Assembly: GCA_030620925.1 (NCBI GenBank)
Contig: JAUXIQ010000031.1
Coordinates: forward strand, 1 to 10,848
Origin: JAUXIQ01 sp030620925 [NCBI: Nitrospinota bacterium]
GTDB lineage: Bacteria; JAUXIQ01
Length of the DNA stretch: 10,848 bases
Direction: 5' to 3'
Shown: piece by piece, positions 1 through 6,878 of the stretch
Layout of the letters: every line of letters begins with the position of its first letter
How positions within the stretch are numbered: the stretch's first letter is position 1
The notes under the pieces: generated by a model
Seen by the model: the letters and a program-made list of their open reading frames with translations, nothing else
Database searches by the model: none
What the model was told of the DNA's origin: nothing
Position numbers and translations under genes: made by a program

Positions 1-1361
1 ACTACAGCCGTCGCCACCAGAATCAGCGCCGCGTATCGCCATCTCCTCCCGAGATCAATCCCCCTTGATAACGAAGTTGCCAGGAATATGGCGGTAAAAA
101 AGATGAAGAAGGTCATCAGTTTATAGAACAACAGATAGAAAAAAAGAAAAGCCAGCAGCATATAGAGTAGCAGCTCTTCAGAGGGGGTGCTCTTTCCCGT
201 TACCGCTCTTTTAAGGTAAACGCCGACGGAGATGGAAGCGGCTATAAGAGGAAGAAAAAAGTCGTTGAGGAACATGAAAAGTGTGGGGCTGGTGTAAGGG
301 GGGACCCAGTAGTGCCGGGCCTCGAAAGGGAGAAGTGAAGGCGTATCCGGTTTGGAGAGAAAGCGCAGCCGGGTAAAGAGCGTCTCCCAGGCGTGAGAAT
401 AGTAAGCCGTTTCGGGCTTGAGGGCCCATAAAATAGCCGCGGCCGCCGCGAACACCGCAACCGACACAAGAGGTTGCTTCAGCTTAAGCTGTGTTATGCC
501 AGCCCCCAGGACGGCGTATGTGATTATCATCCCGGTTGACAGGGGGAAAAGGTCGTATTTGAGGGGTGTATCCAGAAGCAGGCTGGCCGCCACGTTTGTA
601 ATGGCGAATATGGCCAGCAGTTTCACGGCCATGGCCCTTCGGCTGTTATAAAACATCATGAAAACGAAAAACGTGGTAAGAGTCAGGTAATAAAACCTGT
701 TCACCTTCCATGTTACAAGACAGAGTATCAGGAACAGGGCCGAGAGGAGGGCGAAGCGGTAAAAATGCGGCGGGTTTTCGTCTGATCCATTTCCCGCTCT
801 CGGGCCGATTCCTTCTTTGCGGCGGTCCATCGCCCGGATCAGATAATAGAGGTGCAGCCCCAGCGGTAGGAAGGCGATCTGTTCCCGGTAGATTTCGTTA
901 CCCAGCGATCTCCGCAAGGAAGGCATCGCCACGGCGAAGAAGACGGCCGATAGCAGGGCTGCACTCCTGCTTCCTGTGGTGTGCAGAGCTATCAGGTAGA
1001 TGGGTATTACCGTGAGCAGCCAGAAAAACCTGAGGAAGTGTCTGATTAAAGTTTCAAGCGGGAGACCGGTGAATGATAATAACCTGTAAGAGTATCCCAT
1101 CAGGTATTCTTGTGCGATGGTGTCTGTGCGTGTGTTGAAGCCGTTGGGGTGTTCCACGGCGGTGTCTAATTGCGGAATGGTTCCTTCCCGGGCGACCATT
1201 CGGATATATCGATACCTCTGAGCGGACTCGATGGGGAAGGCGCTGCGGTCGGTATACCCCATGCGATGGAAGATTTGCGCCCTGACGGCCATGCCGACCA
1301 CGATTATCAACACCAGGATCAACGCTGAACTAAAGGGGCCGATGATTCTATTCTCTGCCAT
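1..1361 (-). CDS. Polytopic membrane protein, probable GT-C/STT3-like glycosyltransferase (3' end outside window)
   Basis: An open frame of at least 453 codons runs from the ATG at 1361 off the left edge, so the C-terminus is missing. It begins with a short cytoplasmic stretch and a hydrophobic helix (residues about 11-27), followed by a polar loop and then many hydrophobic segments. The first loop (residues about 36-92) contains E45, the cluster YRYIR at 50-54, the phrase REGTIP at 58-63, D66 and HPNGF at 71-75. This order resembles the first external loop of oligosaccharyltransferase STT3/PglB-like GT-C enzymes, which use a lipid-linked sugar donor at the membrane. A later loop carries FEARHYW just before more membrane helices. 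The start follows a GAGGT ribosome site and lies one base after the stop of the Nudix gene, so the two are co-transcribed. The family call rests on loop pattern and topology only; it could be another GT-C or PMT-like protein. Confidence 0.72.
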   Translation of the reverse strand, partial: MAENRIIGPFSSALILVLIIVVGMAVRAQIFHRMGYTDRSAFPIESAQRYRYIRMVAREGTIPQLDTAVEHPNGFNTRTDTIAQEYLMGYSYRLLSFTGLPLETLIRHFLRFFWLLTVIPIYLIALHTTGSRSAALLSAVFFAVAMPSLRRSLGNEIYREQIAFLPLGLHLYYLIRAMDRRKEGIGPRAGNGSDENPPHFYRFALLSALFLILCLVTWKVNRFYYLTLTTFFVFMMFYNSRRAMAVKLLAIFAITNVAASLLLDTPLKYDLFPLSTGMIITYAVLGAGITQLKLKQPLVSVAVFAAAAAILWALKPETAYYSHAWETLFTRLRFLSKPDTPSLLPFEARHYWVPPYTSPTLFMFLNDFFLPLIAASISVGVYLKRAVTGKSTPSEELLLYMLLAFLFFYLLFYKLMTFFIFFTAIFLATSLSRGIDLGRRWRYAALILVATAV

Positions 1362-1362
1362 C

Positions 1363-1797
1363 TTACCTCAGGAAGGTGAAAATCATTTTATGAGCTTTTC
1401 TCAGGACGTCTTTCAGGTTTTCAAAATCGAGCAATTCCTCCGCCTCCCTCAGCGTCGCCCATCGGTATTCTGAGTGCTCTTCTGAGAGGCTGACCCTGAG
1501 GTCTCTCTTTTCTCCGAGGAAATAGTCCACTTGCTTTGGTTTCAAAACGCCCTGCTTGCGGACTTTGTAGGTTATAGCGACTTGAAACCCATCCGTCAGG
1601 GAAACGTCATCGCTGCCGGTTTCTTCCTTAAGCTCACGGAGCGCCGCGTCGAGAGGGGCCTCGCCGTGAATGACATGCCCCTTGGGCAGACCCCAGTATC
1701 CGTCTCTGGAGCTTTTCAGAAGCAGGAAGCGCGCCGTTTCCTCTTCCCGTATGAAGACCACTAAACCGCAGGAGCGAATTAGCTTTGAAGCCTCCAA
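1363..1797 (-). CDS. Nudix hydrolase, bis(5'-nucleosyl)-tetraphosphatase (Ap4A hydrolase) type
   Basis: The 144-residue protein has a complete Nudix box at residues 40-62: G40, E46, then R54-E55 and E58-E59 before G61, matching GX5EX7REUXEEXG except that the last hydrophobic position is Ser. The N-terminus (RSCGLVVF), the WGLPKGH stretch just before the box and the C-terminal EHSEYRW motif match the asymmetric Ap4A hydrolases related to human NUDT2, which split diadenosine tetraphosphate to ATP and AMP. Length is normal for that group. The start is a TTG; it places the conserved RSCG motif about eight residues in, as in relatives, and a GGAG lies ten bases upstream. An ATG slightly upstream is in another frame. 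The stop is one base from the downstream membrane protein. A role in limiting alarmone-type dinucleotides is inferred from the family. Confidence 0.9.
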   Translation of the reverse strand: MEASKLIRSCGLVVFIREEETARFLLLKSSRDGYWGLPKGHVIHGEAPLDAALRELKEETGSDDVSLTDGFQVAITYKVRKQGVLKPKQVDYFLGEKRDLRVSLSEEHSEYRWATLREAEELLDFENLKDVLRKAHKMIFTFLR

Positions 1798-1889
1798 TCT
1801 GCATTTTCTCCGTGGGCGTTATGTAAGGCATGAGGGGAGAATCAAAAAGCTGTTGATATTTATTAAGATGAGTATAAAATTTAAATCTG

Positions 1890-1918
1890 TTAATTTATAT
1901 CACGATAAGGCGTATAAT
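1890..1918 (+). promoter_or_regulatory. Putative sigma-70 promoter for the uracil phosphoribosyltransferase-like gene
   Basis: A perfect TATAAT (1913-1918) lies 17 bases after a poor -35 match (TTAATT, 1890-1895). Transcription would begin near 1925, about 64 bases before the ATG at 1989. The region is AT-rich and lies between divergent genes. On the minus strand a TATACT (1876 to 1871) could serve the Nudix gene, but I see no good -35 for it. Confidence 0.5.
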
Positions 1919-1944
1919 ACCATTGGGTATTCACCAATGGTATT
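1916..1944. repeat. Perfect 11-bp inverted repeat overlapping the -10 box and start point
   Basis: AATACCATTGG (1916-1926) and CCAATGGTATT (1934-1944) are exact reverse complements separated by seven bases. The left arm overlaps the last three bases of TATAAT and covers the predicted transcription start. That is a typical place for a repressor operator. It is not followed by a clean T-run, so a terminator is unlikely. No known regulator site is recognised. Confidence 0.6.
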
Positions 1945-1988
1945 TCTTTGTAAAAGTGTTGCAAATTCTTTTTCAGGTAAGAAGGCGG

Positions 1989-2714
1989 ATGACTATATTT
2001 CCAAACGATGATCCCAGGAAAATCGAAGGTGAAGAGCTCGAGGCTCTCAGAGAGCAATTGCTGAAGGACAGCCGTCTCTCTATCATGGACGACCATCCTC
2101 TGGTGGTGGATGCCATCACGCGCATGCGGGAGAGCACCTTATCCCAGGAAGAGTACGAGCGGTCCGTCAAGACGGTGACCAACCTGCTCCTATACAGGGC
2201 AACTTACAACCTGCCGCTCCTGAACCGAAATATACCATTGAAAAAAGGCGATATATACCGGGGCCGGGTTCTGGAGGCGGGCGTTATACTTGTCCCCATC
2301 ATGAGGGCGGGGCTGCCTATGGAAGAGGAAGCGGGGAGATTTCTGCCTGCGGCTTCCGTGGGTTTCGTGGTTGCCGAGAGGGACGAACGCACCGGCCGGG
2401 CTAAGGTTACCAGTTGCAAGCTTCCTCTACTCGAAGGGAAGAAGACCTTCTTTCTCGAACAGGTCGTCGCCACCGGAGACACAGTGTGCAAGGTATTGGA
2501 AGTGGCCGAGAATGAATATCGGGCGGATGACATGACACTCCTCTGCTGCATAGCGGCCCCCCAGGGCATCTTTCGCATACTGGACGAGTATCCCGAGGTA
2601 AAAATATTCCTGGGCCATCTGGACGAGACGTTGGACGAAAACTACTTCTTATATCCCGGTATAGGTGATGCCGGCGACAGGACGTTCGGCAACTACCATA
2701 AGCCGGAATTCTAA
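1989..2714 (+). CDS. Uracil phosphoribosyltransferase family protein with divergent PRPP loop
   Basis: The 241-residue product carries the hallmarks of UPRT, which joins uracil and PRPP to give UMP in pyrimidine salvage. It has VPIMRAGLPM (102-111), AAPQGI (189-194) and the uracil-binding YPGIGDAGDRTFG (222-234), plus the early HPLV (36-39) found near the start of bacterial UPRTs. The PRPP loop, usually DPMLATGGS, reads EQVVATGDT (157-165). The Asp-to-Glu, Pro-to-Gln and GGS-to-GDT changes are unusual. The N-terminus is about 30 residues longer than E. coli Upp. The frame stays open upstream to 1923, but the ATG at 1989 has AGGTAA eight bases before it, with AAGG closer in, and the earlier stretch overlaps the promoter palindrome. 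It could be a true UPRT with relaxed PRPP contacts or a paralogue with another substrate, so I give no gene symbol. Confidence 0.85.
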   Translation: MTIFPNDDPRKIEGEELEALREQLLKDSRLSIMDDHPLVVDAITRMRESTLSQEEYERSVKTVTNLLLYRATYNLPLLNRNIPLKKGDIYRGRVLEAGVILVPIMRAGLPMEEEAGRFLPAASVGFVVAERDERTGRAKVTSCKLPLLEGKKTFFLEQVVATGDTVCKVLEVAENEYRADDMTLLCCIAAPQGIFRILDEYPEVKIFLGHLDETLDENYFLYPGIGDAGDRTFGNYHKPEF

Positions 2715-2734
2715 TTTGAAGTCCATCTTTTATT

Positions 2735-3256
2735 ATGAAAAAAAAAGGGTTAAGTACGCTTCTACCCCTGCTAATATCGATGGCGGTGCTGGTTTTGGGC
2801 TCACAGACAGTCCAGCTGACCATGGCCGGTAGCGCCCGGGCAGGAGAACTTCGCGACACGGGCCATTCCGAGGAGGGCATGGAGCGAGTCTATGGGAGGG
2901 GCATAGATGCGTTCAACGGGAGGGACCACATAGAAGCGATCTTCTGGTTCGATCTCTTTCTCGACGCTTTCCCCGAAGCCCGTCTGGCCGGCAACGCACT
3001 CTACTGGAAGGGCGAGGCTTACTATTCCATGAAGGAGTATGGAATAGCGGCGGAAGCTTTCGCCGAGGTGTTGAGTCGCTTCCCAAAGGGAGATAAGGCC
3101 GGACCTGCTACTTTGAAACTGGGTCTCAGTTATCTGGCGATGGGAGATAACAACAAAGGTAAGAAATACTTGAGAAAAGTTATATCCACCTTCCCGGGCA
3201 CCGACTCGGCAAGCCAGGCCCAGAGACGGCTTAAAAGCCTGGGGCGGAATAAATAG
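2735..3256 (+). CDS. Secreted TPR protein, CpoB/YbgF-like
   Basis: The 173-residue protein starts with a positively charged signal peptide (KKK, then a hydrophobic stretch at about 6-30) with a probable signal peptidase I site after ARA (34-36). The mature part holds three consecutive TPR-like units, including the pattern NALYWKGEAYYSMKEYGIAA (91-110 region) and FPKGDKAGPATLKLG, typical of the C-terminal domain of CpoB/YbgF, the periplasmic partner of the Tol-Pal system and PBP1b. The N-terminal coiled coil of full-length CpoB (about 260 residues) is absent and no tol or pal gene is in view, so a lipoprotein-assembly TPR protein (BamD-like without a lipobox Cys) is an alternative. It begins 20 bases after the UPRT stop, on the same strand, with only a weak ribosome site. 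It is probably translated from the same transcript. Confidence 0.8.
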   Translation: MKKKGLSTLLPLLISMAVLVLGSQTVQLTMAGSARAGELRDTGHSEEGMERVYGRGIDAFNGRDHIEAIFWFDLFLDAFPEARLAGNALYWKGEAYYSMKEYGIAAEAFAEVLSRFPKGDKAGPATLKLGLSYLAMGDNNKGKKYLRKVISTFPGTDSASQAQRRLKSLGRNK

Positions 3257-3318
3257 CGGGAAGCCGCCGGTTCACTTAACCTCAAGTCACAATTATCTTG
3301 ATTGGAGCGGAAAAAGGC

Positions 3319-3939
3319 GTGGAACTGATTCTTATAAGACATGGCGAGACGATGTGGAACAGGGAGAGGCGCACCCAGGGTTTCAGCGATATCGAGCTTA
3401 CCGAAACCGGGTTTGCGCAAGCCAGAATGCTGACCGAGGCCCTGGCCTCCAGGAAGCTGCAGGCCATCTATTCCAGTCCCCTCATACGGGCCGTCAAGAC
3501 CGCAGAGGCGATCGCTGAACCTCATGGACTGACCATTAATGAGCTGCCCGGCCTCATGGAGCTGAATCAGGGCGACGTGGAAGGGTTGACCTTCCAGGAA
3601 TTGCGAACAAACCACAGAGACCTTCTCGATGAATGGATAAAAAATCCCTCCCACCTCAAGATGCCCAACGGGGAATCGATGAATGATTTGCAAAACAGGG
3701 GGTGGGCGGCGGTAGAGAAAATATTTCAGGCTCACCTGGAGGGCGCAGTTGCCGCCGTCAGTCACAACCTGTGCATAACATCCATTTTGTGCAGGGTGCT
3801 CGATTTGCCTCTAGAAGGATTCAGACGCCTGAGGCAGAACAATGCGGCTATTAATATAATTGAAAAGACAGAGGAGCGGGGAATAGTTCTGACCCTCATG
3901 AACGACACCTGCCACCTGCGGGGGATTCACACCGTATGA
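3319..3939 (+). CDS. Histidine phosphatase family protein (phosphoglycerate mutase-like)
   Basis: This is a 206-residue branch-1 histidine phosphatase. RHGET (7-11) gives the phospho-accepting His8. R57 in SSPLIRA, E81 in the LMELNQGDVEG stretch and H149 in VSHN complete the active site, and PNGES (116-120) is the usual substrate-loop motif. Members include CobC-type alpha-ribazole phosphatases, GpmB and broad sugar-phosphate phosphatases; the sequence does not decide between them. I chose the GTG at 3319 because it puts the conserved LILIRHG strand right at the N-terminus and has GGAG eleven bases upstream. A TTG at 3298 would add seven residues but has no ribosome site. It follows the TPR gene by 62 bases and may belong to its operon. 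Confidence 0.88.
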   Translation: MELILIRHGETMWNRERRTQGFSDIELTETGFAQARMLTEALASRKLQAIYSSPLIRAVKTAEAIAEPHGLTINELPGLMELNQGDVEGLTFQELRTNHRDLLDEWIKNPSHLKMPNGESMNDLQNRGWAAVEKIFQAHLEGAVAAVSHNLCITSILCRVLDLPLEGFRRLRQNNAAINIIEKTEERGIVLTLMNDTCHLRGIHTV

Positions 3940-3961
3940 CCTTTCTTCCGGCGGTCTCCTC

Positions 3962-4428
3962 TCAGCCGCCGTAACTGTGACCATAGTCGGATTCGGATAG
4001 TGGGATACCCTCTCGTATAGAAGCCGCTTCAACTACCTCGCCTACGAAGATGGTGTGATCGCCGGTGTCATGTGAGAGAGTTATACGACATTCCAGATAG
4101 GCCAGGGCGTCTTCCAGGATCGGGCAGCCGGTAAGACCATCCCTGTAGTTTATCCCCTCAAACTTGGCCGATTTGGGAATCCCCCGCGCCATAAACCCGT
4201 CCACAAGCTCCTTTTGTTTCCTGTCCATTATGTTTATGGCGAAGGCCTCCGATTCCTTTAACATGCCGTGGGTATACCTTTCCTCTGAAATGCATATCAT
4301 CACCAGGGGCGGCTGATGCGAAACCTGCGAGACCCAGGTACGGGCATGCCGTTTATCTCATTGCCGCGCCGGGTGGTCAGCAGGTAGGCCCCGTAGCTCA
4401 ACCTTTTGAGGGCTTGGCTTCTGTCCAT
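3962..4428 (-). pseudogene. Flavin-reductase-domain (FMN-binding) protein, interrupted by a one-base frameshift
   Basis: Two frames together give one flavin-reductase-like protein of about 155 residues. The first frame starts at the ATG at 4428 behind AGGGGG (8-base gap) and reads MDRSQALKRLSYGAYLLTT through EINGMP, as in the FMN-binding domains of high-molecular-weight rubredoxin and related proteins. It then ends at a TGA at 4302-4300. The second frame picks up as TWVSQVSHQPPLVMICIS and runs to the TGA at 3964-3962, with the family features ERYTHGML, FAINIM and the terminal SYGG. One base is missing around 4339-4344, between the Met and Trp of what should be NGMxxTWVSQV. Everything else looks intact, which fits a very recent mutation or a sequencing error. 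If repaired, it would bind FMN and reduce flavin or pass electrons to a partner. The 3' end converges on the phosphatase gene. Confidence 0.75.
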
Positions 4429-4483
4429 TATGATAACCCCCTTCGATTATGGTAATGGTCTGTGGGTCTTGTTTTGCCCGGAG

Positions 4484-4512
4484 TTGAGTAATAGTATATT
4501 TTGAACTATAGT
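4484..4512 (+). promoter_or_regulatory. Sigma-70 promoter for the BtuF-like gene
   Basis: TTGAGT (4484-4489) and TATAGT (4507-4512) are 17 bases apart. Transcription would start near 4519, just before the ribosome site AGAGGG (4526-4531) and the ATG at 4538. The 109-base gap is shared with the divergent flavin-reductase gene; a minus-strand TATACT lies inside the same spacer (4498 to 4493), without a clear -35. Confidence 0.65.
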
Positions 4513-4537
4513 ACTTATTCTTTAAAGAGGGAAAGCG

Positions 4538-5359
4538 ATGAATGAGAAGATAAAAATCGTGGATGCGCTCGATAGACATATTGTGCTCGACAGGCCGGTG
4601 CGGCGGGTGGTATCCCTCGTGCCCAGCATCACCGAGACGCTGTTCGGCCTGGGAGCGGGGGACAGGGTGGTGGCGGTAACCGAATACTGCACCCACCCTC
4701 CCGACGGGGTGGCCAACAAGGAGAAGGCAGGCGGAGTCAAGAACCCCGACATAGAGAAGATAGCGCGGCTCAAACCGGACCTGGTCATAGCCAATCGGGA
4801 AGAGAACCATAAAAAGCACATAGAACAGCTCGATGAATTGGGCATCCCCTTTTTTGTGACCTATCCCAGAACGGTGGAGCAGGGCATCCGGATGATCAGG
4901 GACCTGGCCCGCCTGACGGATACGATGGAGAAGGCAGAAGAGCTTATTCCGTCCATCGAGGAAGCCTACAGACAGACCCTGGAGATGGTGGAGAAGAGGG
5001 GACGCAGGAAAGTCTTTTGCCCCATCTGGAAAGACCCTTACATGTCCATCAACAGAGACACTTACATACACGATGTCCTCCGGAGCGTCGGTGGAGAGAA
5101 CATTTTCGCAGGCAGTGAGGACCGATACCCGAGGGTCTCCCTGGAAGAGATCGTAGAGGCTGATCCTGAGGTGATCCTGCTGCCCGATGAGCCCTACCGC
5201 TTTACCGAGGACGACCTGTCCGATTTCACCGCTCATCCGGAAATGGCCGCAGTGAAAAATGGTGAGATCCATCTCATTGACGGGAAAATGGTCACCTGGT
5301 ACGGGCCCAGAATAGGCGCGGCGTTGACGACCCTCCGGGAGCTTTTGATCCCTCGATAG
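4538..5359 (+). CDS. BtuF/TroA-like helical-backbone binding protein without signal peptide
   Basis: The 273-residue protein matches class III (helical backbone) substrate-binding proteins for cobalamin, haem or siderophores. The N-terminal lobe has RRVVSLVPSITETLFGLG (22-39) and GDRVVAVTEYCTHPP (41-55); the linking and C-terminal part has WKDPYMSINRDTYIHDVL (164-181), then GGENIF (185-190) and LEEIVEADPEVILL (202-215). These proteins are normally periplasmic or lipid-anchored and deliver ligand to an ABC importer. Here the ATG is followed at once by charged, non-hydrophobic residues (MNEKIKIVDALDRH) and no signal peptide or lipobox is present. The frame choice is firm, with AGAGGG six bases before the ATG. 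No permease or ATPase for it is nearby. It may therefore be a cytoplasmic ligand-binding protein; the ligand cannot be read from the sequence. Confidence 0.85.
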   Translation: MNEKIKIVDALDRHIVLDRPVRRVVSLVPSITETLFGLGAGDRVVAVTEYCTHPPDGVANKEKAGGVKNPDIEKIARLKPDLVIANREENHKKHIEQLDELGIPFFVTYPRTVEQGIRMIRDLARLTDTMEKAEELIPSIEEAYRQTLEMVEKRGRRKVFCPIWKDPYMSINRDTYIHDVLRSVGGENIFAGSEDRYPRVSLEEIVEADPEVILLPDEPYRFTEDDLSDFTAHPEMAAVKNGEIHLIDGKMVTWYGPRIGAALTTLRELLIPR

Positions 5360-5377
5360 CCCGGTTATGCCTCATCC

Positions 5378-6571
5378 CTACCCCAGGTATTTGAGCACCG
5401 ACCTCAGCATCACCTCTGCGCCCACGCTCATGGCGTCCTCATCGAAATCGAAGCGCGGATTATGGTGGGGATTTACGAACCCTTTTTTCTCGTTTCTTGC
5501 GCCCACTGCGAAGTAGCAGCCGGGGACCTGCTCCATGAAGAAAGCCATGTCCTCCGAGCCCATGGCAGGCGCCGTTGCCAGAATGTTTTTGGCTCCTATT
5601 GTTTCTGTTGCCGCCTGGGATACAAAGGCGTTCATGGTCTCGTCGTTCACCAGAACGGGATAATTGAAGATGTAATCCAATTTAAATTTTGCCCGCATGG
5701 ATGAAGTAACACCGGCGATTATTCGCTTCAACCTTTTGGGCATATCCAGCCTTACCTTAGCGTCCAGGCAGCGTACGGTGCCCTTCATCTCCACCGTATG
5801 GCAGATGATATTGAAGGCCGTCCCACCGCTGATCGTGCCGATGGTGACCACCACCGGTTTCATGGGGTCCACCTCCCTGCTTACTATGGTCTGTATGGTG
5901 TCCACCACCTTGCCCGCCACCACGATGCTGTCCACCGTTTGATGGGGCATGGCGCCGTGCCCGCCTTTGCCTTTTATGGTTATGGCTATCTGGTCCATGG
6001 AGGCGAGCCTGGGGCCGGGGGCGGTGGCTATCATACCCACAGGGATGTCTGTGCATACGTGCATGACCAACGCGGCGTTCACTCTGGGTTTCTCTAAAAC
6101 CCCTTCATCCAACATGGGTTTGGCTCCACCGGGGCCTTCCTCGGCGGGTTGAAAAAGGAATTTTATGTTTCCCTTAAGCGTTTCTTTATGTCCGGTGAGA
6201 ATGTCGGCCACCGTCAGAAGCATGGCTGTGTGGCCGTCGTGACCGCAGGCGTGCATTGCGCCATCGTTTTGAGAAGCGTAATCGGTTTTATTTTCTTCGG
6301 TCAGGGCAAGGGCGTCCATGTCCGCCCTGATGAGCAGCGTCTTCCGTGTCGCGCCTGCCTGCAGGAGACCGGTGACCCCGGTGCCGGCGATCCCTTCGTT
6401 CACTTTAAGGCCCAGGGCCTTCAGTTTGTCGGCGACTATACCTGCGGTCCTCTTTTCTTTGAAGCCGGTTTCCGGGTTCCTATGGAAATCTCTTCGCATT
6501 TCGATCATCTCGCGCTTTTTGGCGGCTACGGCATTTTTGATATCGAAGGGTGTTCGTGTTGGGCGCGGCAT
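5378..6571 (-). CDS. M20D-family amidohydrolase (N-acyl amino acid / hippurate hydrolase type)
   Basis: The 397-residue protein is full length for the M20D amidohydrolases, which cleave an acyl group from amino acids or similar amides using two metal ions. Metal ligands can be seen in order: C109 and H111 in HACGHDGH, E144-E145 in QPAEEGPGG, H171 and the C-terminal HHNPRF (369-374). D84 and D86 in RADMDAL precede them. The lid-domain motif GKGGHGAMPH (201-210) holds the His that reaches the other subunit. There is no signal peptide, so it acts in the cytoplasm. The start is set by a strong AAAGGAGGT five bases before the ATG. The actual substrate (hippurate, N-acetyl amino acid, or an indole-acetyl conjugate) cannot be decided. 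It is transcribed alone, convergent with the BtuF-like gene. Confidence 0.92.
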   Translation of the reverse strand: MPRPTRTPFDIKNAVAAKKREMIEMRRDFHRNPETGFKEKRTAGIVADKLKALGLKVNEGIAGTGVTGLLQAGATRKTLLIRADMDALALTEENKTDYASQNDGAMHACGHDGHTAMLLTVADILTGHKETLKGNIKFLFQPAEEGPGGAKPMLDEGVLEKPRVNAALVMHVCTDIPVGMIATAPGPRLASMDQIAITIKGKGGHGAMPHQTVDSIVVAGKVVDTIQTIVSREVDPMKPVVVTIGTISGGTAFNIICHTVEMKGTVRCLDAKVRLDMPKRLKRIIAGVTSSMRAKFKLDYIFNYPVLVNDETMNAFVSQAATETIGAKNILATAPAMGSEDMAFFMEQVPGCYFAVGARNEKKGFVNPHHNPRFDFDEDAMSVGAEVMLRSVLKYLG

Positions 6572-6654
6572 CAGTTACCTCCTTTCGATTATGGACAAGA
6601 CAACACTCATCAGGGGCGGCTTACCCGCTTCGGCTGTTCTTTTCCTGAATGCCT

Positions 6655-6683
6655 ATTATCCATAAAATAAAATAAATTTCCAA
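6655..6683 (-). promoter_or_regulatory. Sigma-70 promoter for the M20D amidohydrolase
   Basis: On the minus strand TTGGAA (6683-6678) and GATAAT (6660-6655) are separated by 17 bases, in an AT-rich block. Transcription would begin near 6648, giving a leader of about 77 bases before the ATG at 6571. Confidence 0.6.
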
Positions 6684-6700
6684 TTTATATTTATGTGTTA

Positions 6701-6728
6701 TTAAACGAAAAATGAAAAGTGTTATAAT
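6701..6728 (+). promoter_or_regulatory. Possible promoter for the thermonuclease-like gene
   Basis: A perfect TATAAT (6723-6728) lies 16 bases after TTAAAC (6701-6706), which is only a partial -35. The start point would be near 6735, leaving a leader of about 140 bases before the ATG at 6875. Confidence 0.45.
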
Positions 6729-6874
6729 ACCCGCCATAGTCGGTAATGATCTGTTGGCGGCAGGCACTACTTCTCGGAACGCTGAGCCCGCTTTCGATAA
6801 ATAAGACTGAGGCATTGGATTGACCGCATGCCGCCTCTTCTCAATGATCCTGTGAGGACGTTTGTGGAGCGGTT
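6729..6874 (+). other. Long leader ahead of the thermonuclease-like gene, with competing inverted repeats
   Basis: This stretch has no recognised gene. The segment at 6755-6762 can pair either with CCGCCA upstream (6731-6736, 6 bp) or with TGCCGCC downstream (6829-6835, 7 bp with 6756-6762). The second pairing would cover the ATG of a short open frame at 6828. I do not recognise any known riboswitch class. The upstream arm lies at the predicted start point, so it may be only partly present in the RNA. Confidence 0.3.
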
Positions 6875-6878
6875 ATGA
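6828..6878 (+). CDS. Possible 16-residue leader peptide overlapping the next start
   Basis: An ATG at 6828 opens a 16-codon frame whose TGA (6876-6878) overlaps the ATG at 6875 as ATGA, an arrangement often seen in translational coupling. The only ribosome-site-like sequence, GAGG, is about 15 bases upstream, which is too far for efficient initiation. The peptide is unlike anything I recognise. It may be chance. Confidence 0.2.
   Translation: MPPLLNDPVRTFVERL

Noticed and set aside
418-1015. Plus-strand open frames of 77 and 101 codons
   Set aside because: They are antisense to the continuous minus-strand membrane protein, have no ribosome sites and no domain pattern.
3949-3971. CGGCGG/CCGCCG hairpin between the convergent phosphatase and flavin-reductase genes
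   Set aside because: The stem is only six pairs, overlaps the end of the flavin-reductase coding region and has no T-run on either side, so I do not call it a terminator.
4358-5272. A 304-codon minus-strand open frame, longer than the gene opposite
   Set aside because: It lies antisense to the BtuF-like gene, which has clear family motifs, a ribosome site and a promoter. The antisense product shows no recognisable domain and overlaps the flavin-reductase start.
6621-6815. A 64-codon minus-strand open frame with a hydrophobic stretch
   Set aside because: It covers the AT-rich promoter region of the amidohydrolase; the hydrophobicity comes from AT-rich codons, and no family pattern is seen.
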